Shown here one piece after another: positions 1 to 8,277 of a DNA stretch of 64,000 nt. The stretch comes from Siminovitchia sp047228825 (lineage in GTDB: Bacteria; Bacillota; Bacilli; Bacillales; Bacillaceae_C), in the NCBI RefSeq assembly GCF_047228825.1, contig NZ_JBFEGN010000011.1, forward strand, positions 1 through 64,000, given 5' to 3'. The first letter of the stretch is position 1, and each line of letters starts with the position of its first letter. Both the position numbers and the translations under genes were made by a program. Under the pieces are notes generated by a model. That model was not told the origin of the DNA and did no database searches. It saw nothing but the letters and a program-made list of their open reading frames with translations.

Positions 1-96
1 CCAACTCCCGTATAATCGCTCCAACTCCCGTATAATCGCTCCAACTCCCGTATAATCGCTCCAACTCCCGTATAATCGCTCCAACTCCCGTATAAT
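1..96. repeat. 20-bp tandem repeat array, about 4.8 copies
   Basis: Four identical 20-bp units (ccaactcccgtataatcgct) are followed by a fifth that diverges after 16 bases. The array starts at the window edge, so its full length is unknown. Each unit contains TATAAT. There are no spacers, so it is not CRISPR. It lies downstream of the SGNH hydrolase gene on the minus strand. Confidence 0.95.
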
Positions 97-118
97 CTGC
101 TCCCTTGACGGCCTTTCT

Positions 119-748
119 TTACAAGCTCTCTATAAAACTTAATATTTTTTGGTGGAAGTAACGGTGTCCTTCGCTGTTGGGGTGCAGTCCATCAGGCATG
201 AAAGCTTTAATAAAATCTTGGTTTTTTACATACATTCCGCCTTCGCTGAACATGTCTTTGAGAGGGATGCCGTATCGCGCAGCGGTTTCCTTAATCGCAT
301 AGACATATTGGTCCAGTGTTTCCCCGCGGCAGTTAAATTCCCCTTCATTTTCCCGCCAGCGCGGCAACGGGGTGATTACGCTCAGCTGCTTCGTGGGATA
401 TTTTTGGATGAATGCCTGAAAAAATACGTCCAAAGCGCCGTAAAATGTGTCGTTCGTGGCATCTCCAAATTCTCCGATCGGTTTTTTGCCGAGCCTGAAG
501 TCATTCGTACCGCCAAATACGGTGATGTAATCGACATCCAAAGGAGTTCGCATGAGCCGCTCCAAAAATGTTTCTTCCGTTGTGTAGCCCGTTCTCGAGA
601 CACCGTAATTAATGACCTTACAGCCTGTAAGCTCCCTGATGTAATCATGGTATTTCTTTGTTTTTGGCGAATGTTTATGATCCGTGATGCTATCACCCAT
701 AATAAGCCATCTTTTTCCGGACAAGTTGTATTTATGCCTGCTAAACAA
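119..748 (-). CDS. SGNH/GDSL-family hydrolase
   Basis: This 209-residue protein belongs to the SGNH hydrolase family of esterases and lipases. The block I motif GDSIT (nucleophile Ser near residue 19), a block III GGTND and a C-terminal PDGLHP block supplying the Asp-His pair are all visible, so the catalytic triad looks intact. There is no signal peptide, which suggests a cytoplasmic enzyme; the substrate cannot be told. The start is TTG at 748, with an AGGGAGG about 11 bases upstream. An ATG at 756 is better placed for that site but is in another frame, so the 5' end could carry an indel. The gene stands alone next to the tandem repeat. Confidence 0.8.
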   Translation of the reverse strand: MFSRHKYNLSGKRWLIMGDSITDHKHSPKTKKYHDYIRELTGCKVINYGVSRTGYTTEETFLERLMRTPLDVDYITVFGGTNDFRLGKKPIGEFGDATNDTFYGALDVFFQAFIQKYPTKQLSVITPLPRWRENEGEFNCRGETLDQYVYAIKETAARYGIPLKDMFSEGGMYVKNQDFIKAFMPDGLHPNSEGHRYFHQKILSFIESL

Positions 749-886
749 GGTATCATAATCCTCCCTTAGAATAGGTACTCATCTTCATCTTTGTTAAAAT
801 CAAGCATGACAGCCGCCTCTCTTATCATCACAGGCGGAAAGCCCATCTCTAGAATACCATTGTTACTGGAATTCATCCTGTTTCAG

Positions 887-935
887 TAAAAAAAAAGAAT
901 CAGTCCGCCGTTTCTTTACGGCGAAAAACTGATTC
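887..935 (-). terminator. Rho-independent terminator of the SulP gene
   Basis: A long inverted repeat (GAATCAGT...ACTGATTC with inner CCGCC/GGCG) is followed on the minus strand by ten T residues. It overlaps the last codons of the SulP gene. Confidence 0.85.
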
Positions 936-2588
936 ACCTGCGCCGGATTCATGGCCTGCACCGGACTGGTGGAGAAACGCAGATTCCTTGGCGCTGGATT
1001 CATCCGGGAAAAAGGACGAGGCTCCAATTTTGTCATATAATCCGCTTTTTTTAAACAGTTCAATTCCCCAATCGGGCAGTCCGGAAATCAGGACCGTGCT
1101 TCCCGCTTTGTTTATGTTGCCTATAATGGAAGCGAGTTTGTCTTCTCCGGTGGCATCAATCATTGTCACATGCTGCATGTCGAGCAAAATGACCGGAGGC
1201 ATTCTTTTGATGGAAGCTATCAGGGAATGTTCAAAGCTTTGTGCTGTACCGAAAAATAACGGGCCTTTTATCGTAAACGTTTTGATTTGGAAGTGGGCGG
1301 TTAAATCGAGTGTCTCCTGTTTCCGCCTTTGCGGATCAGGCGGATTGTCGATTTGCAGCTGTTCGCTTTTCTTTTTGACAAAAGAGAGGACAGCGAGCAG
1401 CAAGCCCACTTGGACAGCGACGGTCAAATTGACAAATACGGTTAAAAGAAATGTAACGACAAGAACGAGAGAATCGCTTGTTCTTAATTGCAAAATGTGT
1501 TGAAAAGCTTTGTATCCGCTCATGTTCCAGGCAACGAGCATCAGAAGCGGCGCCATTGCAGCAAGCGGAATATACGAAGCATACGGCGCAAAAAGCAGCA
1601 GCGTCAGCAAGACGAAAACACTGTGAATGATGCCGGACAATGGGCTGACAGCGCCTGACTTAATATTCGTTGCTGTCCGTGCAATCGCACCTGTCGCCGG
1701 AATTCCGCCAAATAAAGGAGTAACGATATTGGCGATTCCCTGGCCGAATAATTCCCGGTTCGATTTATGCCTGTCTCCCGTCATGCCGTCGGCAACAACA
1801 GCGGACAGCAAGGATTCAATGGCGCCCAGTGCTGCTATGACAAGTGCAGGTGTCATAAGCATCGTCACTTTATCCACCGTAATGTCCGGCAACTGAAACT
1901 TTGGCAGTGACTGCGGTATGCCGCCAAAGGCCGTGCCGATCGTCTCCACCTGTCCAGGGTAAAAAAAGACGGCGCATAAAGTCGGAATCATCAATCCAAC
2001 CAATAAAACGGGAACCCGCGGAAAGAACCTCGGAACAAGGATAATGACGAAAAGTCCGATGATGGCGGTCCATATGCTGTACCCGTTCATTTGATCAAGA
2101 TGGCGGAAAAATTCTGCCATATTCTGATGAAAATATTCTTTTTTCTCAAGATCGTCCAAGCCGAAAAAATTGCCGAGCTGTCCCGTGAAAATAATGACAG
2201 CAATCCCCGCGGTAAAACCGATGGTGACAGATCTTGGTATAAAATGGACAAGATTTCCCAGTTTTAAAAAGCTCATCATGACCAAGATAATTCCCGACAT
2301 TAGACCGGCCAGCAACAAATTTTCATAACCATATTGAAGTACCACGGCGAGCAAAATCGGAATAAATGCTCCCGTAGGACCCGCGATTTGAAAGCGGGAG
2401 CCGCCGAGCAAAGATACGATCAATCCGGCAATGATCGTCGTGTAAATGCCGTACTCGGGTTTTACGCCCGAAGCCACGGCAAAAGCCATTCCAAGAGGAA
2501 TGGCTACGATACCGACAGTAATCCCGGAAATGAAATCTTTGCGGAGGCTTGCAGGCTGGTAATCGCGGAATCGATCATCAGCAAACAA
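900..2588 (-). CDS. SulP-family anion permease with STAS domain
   Basis: This 562-residue protein is a SulP (SLC26) inorganic anion transporter. About a dozen hydrophobic segments cover residues 20-400, and a STAS domain covers roughly 430-530 (RMPPVILLDMQHVTMIDATG is typical of the STAS core). Family members carry sulfate, bicarbonate or other small anions; the substrate cannot be told here. The start is TTG at 2588 with GAGGTG eight bases upstream. The gene is monocistronic and ends in its own terminator. No sulfate-assimilation genes are adjacent. Confidence 0.9.
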   Translation of the reverse strand: MFADDRFRDYQPASLRKDFISGITVGIVAIPLGMAFAVASGVKPEYGIYTTIIAGLIVSLLGGSRFQIAGPTGAFIPILLAVVLQYGYENLLLAGLMSGIILVMMSFLKLGNLVHFIPRSVTIGFTAGIAVIIFTGQLGNFFGLDDLEKKEYFHQNMAEFFRHLDQMNGYSIWTAIIGLFVIILVPRFFPRVPVLLVGLMIPTLCAVFFYPGQVETIGTAFGGIPQSLPKFQLPDITVDKVTMLMTPALVIAALGAIESLLSAVVADGMTGDRHKSNRELFGQGIANIVTPLFGGIPATGAIARTATNIKSGAVSPLSGIIHSVFVLLTLLLFAPYASYIPLAAMAPLLMLVAWNMSGYKAFQHILQLRTSDSLVLVVTFLLTVFVNLTVAVQVGLLLAVLSFVKKKSEQLQIDNPPDPQRRKQETLDLTAHFQIKTFTIKGPLFFGTAQSFEHSLIASIKRMPPVILLDMQHVTMIDATGEDKLASIIGNINKAGSTVLISGLPDWGIELFKKSGLYDKIGASSFFPDESSAKESAFLHQSGAGHESGAGESVFRRKETAD

Positions 2589-2748
2589 TCAGCAACACCT
2601 CTATGTTATTTATAACCCAAATGAATGAGATTTGTATATCCACATTTATTATACACGATAAAAACGGGGAAATCAAAGAGTATTTTTTATAAATATACAA
2701 TCATATGAATAAACCATAGGAGAATCATAGTCTTGTTGGAGGGATATC

Positions 2749-2829
2749 ATGCCGGTAACCTTTGAAGACGAGTTATTTCCGGTCCCGGAACCTCCCCATT
2801 TCAATGGGGAGAGGTTTCAGAAAATATAA
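2749..2829 (+). CDS. Possible 26-residue small protein
   Basis: A short reading frame (MPVTFEDELFPVPEPPHFNG..., 26 aa) is preceded by GGAGGG with good spacing. Its 3' half overlaps an inverted repeat (CCTCCCCATT / AATGGGGAGAGG), so the frame may be incidental to an RNA hairpin. It is acidic and proline-rich and matches no family I recognise. A second, 17-codon frame (ATG at 2887, hydrophobic MSTKAFLLFLLA) follows before the aldehyde dehydrogenase gene. Otherwise 2589-2968 holds only promoter-like sequence. Confidence 0.3.
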   Translation: MPVTFEDELFPVPEPPHFNGERFQKI

Positions 2830-2968
2830 ACCTATTCATTTTTGTACAGGTTGACCATAGAATTAAAAGTAGGATAAAGTTAAAGTATGAGTACGAAAGC
2901 GTTTTTATTGTTTTTGCTGGCCACCATGGGAATTACATAAATAAAATAAGCGAGGAGGAGTCTGGCGG

Positions 2969-4450
2969 ATGAAACGATATGTCAACTACATTAATGGGGA
3001 ATGGGTTGCTTCCGAGTCTGGCGAATGGGTTCAGAATATGAATCCGGCAAACGGCGAAGTGCTTGGAGAAGTAACGTCATCGACTGAAAAAGACGTGGAC
3101 CGTGCGGTGCAGGCTGCAAAAAAAGCACAGAAAGAATGGGCAAAGGTTCCGGCTCCGGAAAGGGCAGATGTTTTATATAAAGTGGCTTACTTGCTGAAAG
3201 AAAGAAAAGAAGAGCTGGCCCGGGTACTGACAACGGAAATGGGGAAAGTGATCGCCGAAGCCCGGGGAGAAGTACAGGAAGCCATCGATATGGCCTTTTA
3301 TATGGCAGGAGAAGGGCGCCGCCTGTTTGGGGAGACCGTTCCATCTGAATTAAGGGACAAATTCGCGATGAGCGTCCGGGTGCCTGTTGGTGTTGCAGGT
3401 TTGATCACTCCCTGGAATTTCCCGATTGCGATTGCTTCCTGGAAATCACTGCCGGCCCTTGTCGCAGGGAATGCTGTTGTGTGGAAGCCGGCGACGGAAA
3501 CACCGTTTTTGGCCGCTGAATTTGTAAAAATATACGAGGAAGCCGGCCTTCCAAAAGGGTTGCTGAATCTTGTATATGGCTCAGGAAATGTTGTCGGAAA
3601 CGCTATTGTGGAGCATCCCGGCATTGACCTCGTTTCATTTACGGGGTCCAATGAAGTGGGCGCCAAAATCAACGGACGTGCAGGTGAACTGTTGAAACGT
3701 ACGTCACTTGAAATGGGCGGGAAAAATGCTGTAACGGTATTGGAAGATGCCGATCTGGATTTGGCTGCGGACGGAATAGTTTGGAGTGCGTTCGGCACGA
3801 GCGGCCAAAGATGTACCGCGTGCAGCCGGGTCATCGTGCAAGAATCAGTCAAGGAAGCGCTTGAGCAAAAAGTATTGGAGAAAATGAAAACCTTGAAGCT
3901 TGGGGATGGACTTGATGAATCCGTCGATGTCGGACCAGTCATCAACCGCTCTGCCTTGGAAAAAATCCATGAATATGTGCACATTGGGCAACTGGAAGGA
4001 GCCAAATTGCTGGCTGGCGGCGACATTGCTACGGGAAATGGCCTGGATCAAGGAAACTACTATCAACCGACATTATTTACAGATGTCAAATCCGACATGA
4101 GAATTGCCCAGGAAGAAATTTTTGGGCCAGTCGTCTCCTTTATTCCGGTAAAAGACCTGGATGAAGCCATTGAAGTGAACAACAACGTAAAATTTGGATT
4201 ATCAAGCTCCATTTTTACAGCCGATGTCAACAAAGTATTCCGTGCCATGCGCGACTTTGATACAGGGATTGTATACGTGAATGCTGGTACAACCGGAGCC
4301 GAAATCCACCTGCCGTTTGGCGGAACGAAAGGAACCGGCAATGGCCACAGGGATTCCGGTGTTGCCTCATTGGATGTCTTTACGGAGTGGAGATCGGTTT
4401 ACATTGACTATAGCGGGAAAATCCAAAGGGCGCAGATTGATAATTATTAA
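2969..4450 (+). CDS. NAD(P)-dependent aldehyde dehydrogenase
   Basis: This 493-residue protein has the usual length and layout of the ALDH superfamily. PWNFP marks the nucleotide-binding fold, LEMGGKN carries the general-base Glu, and SGQRCTA carries the catalytic Cys. It oxidises an aldehyde to the acid. The N-terminus and overall look resemble the semialdehyde dehydrogenase branch. The neighbours (ThDP enzyme, sigma-54 regulator, glycolate oxidase) suggest a C2 or short-chain aldehyde such as glycolaldehyde, but that is inference. The RBS GAGGAGGAG precedes ATG 2969, and a terminator follows at once, so it may be transcribed separately from the ThDP gene. Confidence 0.92.
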   Translation: MKRYVNYINGEWVASESGEWVQNMNPANGEVLGEVTSSTEKDVDRAVQAAKKAQKEWAKVPAPERADVLYKVAYLLKERKEELARVLTTEMGKVIAEARGEVQEAIDMAFYMAGEGRRLFGETVPSELRDKFAMSVRVPVGVAGLITPWNFPIAIASWKSLPALVAGNAVVWKPATETPFLAAEFVKIYEEAGLPKGLLNLVYGSGNVVGNAIVEHPGIDLVSFTGSNEVGAKINGRAGELLKRTSLEMGGKNAVTVLEDADLDLAADGIVWSAFGTSGQRCTACSRVIVQESVKEALEQKVLEKMKTLKLGDGLDESVDVGPVINRSALEKIHEYVHIGQLEGAKLLAGGDIATGNGLDQGNYYQPTLFTDVKSDMRIAQEEIFGPVVSFIPVKDLDEAIEVNNNVKFGLSSSIFTADVNKVFRAMRDFDTGIVYVNAGTTGAEIHLPFGGTKGTGNGHRDSGVASLDVFTEWRSVYIDYSGKIQRAQIDNY

Positions 4451-4483
4451 ATAGAAATGCCGTCCCGGCATTTCTATTTTTTA
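4451..4483 (+). terminator. Terminator after the aldehyde dehydrogenase gene
   Basis: A perfect 10-bp stem (AGAAATGCCG / CGGCATTTCT) with a 3-base loop is followed by ATTTTTT. It lies between two genes on the same strand and probably reduces read-through into the ThDP gene. Confidence 0.9.
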
Positions 4484-4501
4484 AATAATTTGGAGGCGGG
4501 C

Positions 4502-6142
4502 ATGAATAAATTATCAGGCGGACATATCGTTGTGGAAGTGTTAAAAAAAGAAGGGGTTGAAAAAGCGTTTTGCGTGCCGGGTGAAAGCTACTTGGGTGTA
4601 ATCGACGGGCTGTACGAACATCCGGACATCGATCTTATTTCGACCCGGCACGAAGGCGGAGCCTCTTTTATGGCGGAAGCCTATGCAAAAGCTTCCGGAA
4701 AAGTGGGTGTATGCATGGCAACGCGGGGGCCGGGTGCTGCAAATCTATCGATTGGACTTCACACCGCTATGCAAGATTCTACTCCGCTTATAGCGCTCAT
4801 CGGACAGGTGGAAAGGCCGTTCAAAGGGAAAGAGGCATTCCAGGAAGTGGACTTTGCGGCGTATTTCAGCCATCTTTGTAAATGGGCAGTCGAAATTGAT
4901 TCAGTTGAGAGAATTCCTGAAATTCTTCACCGGGCTTTTTATATTGCACGTTCAGGCAGGCCAGGTCCTGTTGTTGTTTCCTTGCCTCACGATATGCTCG
5001 AAGATGAAATGGAGTATATGGAAAGCACGGTTATCCAATATGATCCGCCGGAAGCAAGCGAGGAGTCCGTCCGAAAGGTACTCGGGATGCTGCGGGAAGC
5101 GAAAAAGCCGATGGTCATTGCCGGAGGCGGCGTGATTGCTTCAGGTGCTGAACAGGAATTGGCGGGATTTGCGGAACTGGTGAAGATTCCGGTTGTTTCC
5201 GCTTTCCGGCGTTTCAATGTCATGCCGAATAACCATCCGCATTATGCCGGATGGCTCGGGTTCGGCCCGGACCAAAAGCTGCTGGAAACGATCAAAGAGG
5301 CTGATCTTGTTCTCACACTTGGAACCCGTTTATCACAAGTAACAACCCAAGATTATACGTTATTTAGTGATCAGACGGATCTTATTCAAGTGGACATTTC
5401 CCCGGATTCGATCGGGAAAGCTTACCCTGCCAAGTTCGCCGTCGTTTCTGATGCAAAAAAGTTCTTGCAAAAAGCACTCGCTGCTGCAGATCCGGTAACA
5501 GAGGAGCACCGTGAGTTATTCGTAAAGAAATGTCATGAATCTTATCTCGCTTCATCCACACCCCCTGTTAAAGCGGATTCCTGTCATTATGCGGAGATGA
5601 ATTCAGTGCTGGCCGATTTGGCGTGCTCCGTTCCCGACAATTCCATCCTAACGAGTGATGCCGGGAATTTCTACAGCTGGCTCGCCAAGTATTTCCGTTT
5701 TACCGATAAGAAAAGGTATATCGGACCGACTTCCGGGGCGATGGGGTACGGTCTGCCGGCTGCAATCGGCGCCAAGGCAGCCTGCCCGGATCATACGGTA
5801 ATATCTTTCTCGGGTGACGGCGGATTCATGATGACGATGATTGAGTTGGAAACAGCAGTCCGCGCCAATCTTCCGGTCATTGCGATTGTCGTGAACAACA
5901 ATATGTACGGCACGATCCGGGCCCACCAGGAAAAACATTTTCCCGGCCGTGTCATGGCAACACCTTTAACAAATCCGAATTTTGCAGAAGTGGCCAAGCT
6001 ATTTGGCTGCGGTGGAGAAACAGTCACTAAAAATGAAAAGTTTCTTCCCGCTTTCCAAAAAGCATTAAAAAGCGATAAACCGTTTGTGATTGAGATACGG
6101 ACAGATCCGGAAATCCTGTCGGCAGCGCAGGCGGCAAAATAA
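4502..6142 (+). CDS. ThDP-dependent enzyme, acetolactate synthase-like
   Basis: This is a 546-residue three-domain thiamine-diphosphate enzyme. The N-terminal Pyr domain has the catalytic Glu (RHEGGASFMAE). The central domain resembles the TPP-enzyme M domain, and the C-terminal PP domain has the Mg/ThDP motif GDGG...NNN. It probably decarboxylates a 2-keto acid or ligates keto acids, as in the acetolactate synthase/benzoylformate decarboxylase group. The retained Glu argues against glyoxylate carboligase, where this residue is Val. It is not accompanied by ilvN or ilvC, so it is probably not the anabolic synthase. The start is ATG 4502, behind GGAGGCGGG; an upstream in-frame ATG at 4457 lies inside the preceding terminator and was rejected. 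Confidence 0.85.
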   Translation: MNKLSGGHIVVEVLKKEGVEKAFCVPGESYLGVIDGLYEHPDIDLISTRHEGGASFMAEAYAKASGKVGVCMATRGPGAANLSIGLHTAMQDSTPLIALIGQVERPFKGKEAFQEVDFAAYFSHLCKWAVEIDSVERIPEILHRAFYIARSGRPGPVVVSLPHDMLEDEMEYMESTVIQYDPPEASEESVRKVLGMLREAKKPMVIAGGGVIASGAEQELAGFAELVKIPVVSAFRRFNVMPNNHPHYAGWLGFGPDQKLLETIKEADLVLTLGTRLSQVTTQDYTLFSDQTDLIQVDISPDSIGKAYPAKFAVVSDAKKFLQKALAAADPVTEEHRELFVKKCHESYLASSTPPVKADSCHYAEMNSVLADLACSVPDNSILTSDAGNFYSWLAKYFRFTDKKRYIGPTSGAMGYGLPAAIGAKAACPDHTVISFSGDGGFMMTMIELETAVRANLPVIAIVVNNNMYGTIRAHQEKHFPGRVMATPLTNPNFAEVAKLFGCGGETVTKNEKFLPAFQKALKSDKPFVIEIRTDPEILSAAQAAK

Positions 6143-6148
6143 AATTTG

Positions 6149-6183
6149 AAGCGTTTAGTACAAAAGGCTAAACGCTTTCTTTA
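6149..6183 (+). terminator. Terminator after the ThDP enzyme gene
   Basis: A 10-bp stem (AAGCGTTTAG / CTAAACGCTT) with a 9-base loop is followed by TCTTT. It lies just after the ThDP stop codon. It makes the long upstream extension of the next reading frame (TTG 6146) unlikely to be coding. Confidence 0.75.
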
Positions 6184-6265
6184 TGGATACATTTTTGACT
6201 GGAAGGGATACGTTCTTCGGTTTAAACTGTTTTTAAGGGCTTTATTGGAGAAGGAGAGAGGTTCC

Positions 6266-8143
6266 TTGATTAAAATCAAACTCGTTGTTCCACGGAAAAA
6301 TTACATCAAAAATGCATTAGAGAGATTTCGGGAATTCCAGTTGATGGAAGGGCCAGAAGATCCGGAAGGCCTGAACTTTGAATTGGAAGAAGTCGTTGTT
6401 CCGACAGATCAAGTAAGGGAAAAAACGTTCGATGCCGATGTCATCATTTCGCGGGGACTTGTCACAAAATTATTAAAAGAAAGCCAGGATTCCATTCCAA
6501 TCGTTGATATACCCGTGCAGGGAATCGATTTGATCCGTAGCCTGGATGAATGCAGGAAGCGCTTCGGGAAAAAGAAGGTCGCTGTCATCGGTGCTGCAAA
6601 TATGATCTTTGGCGTGGAGAATCTGGAGGATATTATTGAACTGCCGATCCATAAATATATTTTAAACGATATCAGTGCGTCTGACGAAATGGTCGATCTC
6701 GCCGTAAGCGAAGGCTGCGAAGTCGTTTTATCAGGCTATAACACTTGCAAATATGCCGAGAAAATCGGATTAAAAACGATGATGATCGAAACCGGGAAAG
6801 AATCGTTTCGGCAGGCATTGACCGAAGCGAAGCGGCTTGCCATTGTCAGCAGGAAAGAGCAGGAGAAGGCCCAGCGCTACAAAACCATTTTGGATAACGC
6901 CTATGAAGGAGTTATTGCGGTTGACCTGAAACGAAAAATCTCCATCTTTAATGCTTCCGCCCAACACATACTGGGCATTTCGGGACCAAATTTGATCGGA
7001 GCCCCGATTACGGACGTTTTATCCAAGGGAAACCTTCTTGATCTTCTTCTGGATGAGGAAGATTTTCATGAAGATCTGATTTCCTATGAGTCGATTCAGT
7101 TATCGGTTAAAAAAGCCGGGATCTTCTTAAAAGGAAAGCGTGTCGGCGATATGATTGCTTTCCAGGATGTAACCGGGATTCAGGAAATGGAAGGAAAAAT
7201 CCGTAAAAAAATGCATATGAGGGGCCATGTGGCGAAATATACGTTTGCCGATATCCTGTATAAAAGCGATGTCATCGAGGAATTGATTGAAACGGCGAAG
7301 CGCTACAGCGAGGCGGAGTCCAATATATTAATCGTTAGTGAAACAGGTACGGGAAAAGAAATGTTTGCCCAAAGCATCCACAATCACAGCAGCCGCAAAC
7401 ACAATCCGTTTGTCGCGATCAACTGTGCTGCGCTTCCCGAGAGCCTGCTGGAAAGCGAACTGTTCGGGTATGCTGAAGGGGCGTTTACCGGGGCAATGAA
7501 AGGCGGAAAGCCGGGATTTTTTGAACTTGCCCATAGGGGAACTTTGTTTCTGGATGAAATCGGGGAAATCTCACCCAAGCTGCAAAGCCGCTTGCTGCGT
7601 GTCCTCCAGGAAAGGGAAATTATGCGGATCGGGGATGATAAAGTGATCCCGGTTGACGTCAGGATTATTGCCGCGACCAATAAGGATTTAATGGATATGG
7701 TAAAAAGAAATGAATTTCGGGCGGATTTATTTTATAGATTGAGTGTGCTGGATCTCAAGCTCCCGCCTTTAAGGGAGCATCCGGAAGATATTTCCGTTTT
7801 GGCAAGCGAGTTTTTAAAAGGTGTCACGCTCACAAAATCAGCGATGCAATTGCTTTCGGAACAAAAATGGGAAGGAAATATCCGGGAGCTTCAAAATGTT
7901 TGTGAAAGGCTGACCGTTTTATTTAAGGGGCAAGTGCTGGATGCAAATCAACTTGCCAAGCACTTGCCGGATCAAAGGGGGCGGGACGTCCCCGAAAATA
8001 CATTCATTTTATCCGAAAAACAAAGAATCATCCGGGCGCTGGAAAAACATCATTTTCATAAAGGAAAAGCGGCGGCTGAATTGGGAATGAGCCGGACGAT
8101 GTTTTGGAGAAAAATAAAGAACTGGAATATTGAAACAGAATGA
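6266..8143 (+). CDS. Sigma-54-dependent activator, PrpR type
   Basis: This is a 625-residue enhancer-binding protein. A PrpR-N-like sensory domain covers roughly residues 20-190 and a PAS domain 205-310. The AAA+ domain has Walker A (ETGTGKE, near 357), the sigma-54 contact loop GAFTGA (near 405) and Walker B LFLDEIGE (near 428). A Fis-type helix-turn-helix covers about 595-622. It activates sigma-54 (SigL) RNA polymerase in response to a ligand, in this family often a small acid or CoA-derived metabolite. The probable target is glcDF: a sigma-54 promoter and inverted repeat lie directly downstream, the repeat overlapping this gene's last codons. TTG 6266 was chosen because AAGGAGAGAGG sits four bases upstream. 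Confidence 0.9.
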   Translation: MIKIKLVVPRKNYIKNALERFREFQLMEGPEDPEGLNFELEEVVVPTDQVREKTFDADVIISRGLVTKLLKESQDSIPIVDIPVQGIDLIRSLDECRKRFGKKKVAVIGAANMIFGVENLEDIIELPIHKYILNDISASDEMVDLAVSEGCEVVLSGYNTCKYAEKIGLKTMMIETGKESFRQALTEAKRLAIVSRKEQEKAQRYKTILDNAYEGVIAVDLKRKISIFNASAQHILGISGPNLIGAPITDVLSKGNLLDLLLDEEDFHEDLISYESIQLSVKKAGIFLKGKRVGDMIAFQDVTGIQEMEGKIRKKMHMRGHVAKYTFADILYKSDVIEELIETAKRYSEAESNILIVSETGTGKEMFAQSIHNHSSRKHNPFVAINCAALPESLLESELFGYAEGAFTGAMKGGKPGFFELAHRGTLFLDEIGEISPKLQSRLLRVLQEREIMRIGDDKVIPVDVRIIAATNKDLMDMVKRNEFRADLFYRLSVLDLKLPPLREHPEDISVLASEFLKGVTLTKSAMQLLSEQKWEGNIRELQNVCERLTVLFKGQVLDANQLAKHLPDQRGRDVPENTFILSEKQRIIRALEKHHFHKGKAAAELGMSRTMFWRKIKNWNIETE

Positions 8144-8177
8144 AACAAATTGAAGAAGTATGTTTCATTTTGTTTCT
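8131..8177 (+). promoter_or_regulatory. Probable upstream activating sequence for glcDF
   Basis: TGAAACAGAATGAAACA (8131-8147) and TGTTTCATTTTGTTTCT (8161-8177) form a near-perfect inverted repeat whose arms are themselves built of TGAAACA units. It lies about 40 bases upstream of the sigma-54 promoter and overlaps the 3' end of the activator gene. It is the obvious binding site for that activator. A weak terminator role is also possible. Confidence 0.75.
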
Positions 8178-8217
8178 TTTTCATTTAACAAAAGGGCGGC
8201 TATATCACAAAAATGGC

Positions 8218-8233
8218 TGGCATAAAAATTGCA
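8218..8233 (+). promoter_or_regulatory. Sigma-54 promoter of glcDF
   Basis: The sequence TGGCATAAAAATTGCA fits the -24/-12 consensus with the invariant GG-N10-GC spacing. It lies 45 bases upstream of the glcD start. Confidence 0.88.
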
Positions 8234-8277
8234 TTATGGTATGCTTGAACCAAATTCCTCTGCAGGAGTGAGCAACA

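Noticed and set aside
988..1503. Plus-strand open frame inside the SulP gene
   Set aside because: It is the shadow of the SulP coding sequence, without ribosome site or recognisable protein.
4502..6142. ThDP enzyme as glyoxylate carboligase
   Set aside because: The catalytic Glu (RHEGG) is retained, whereas glyoxylate carboligase has Val there.
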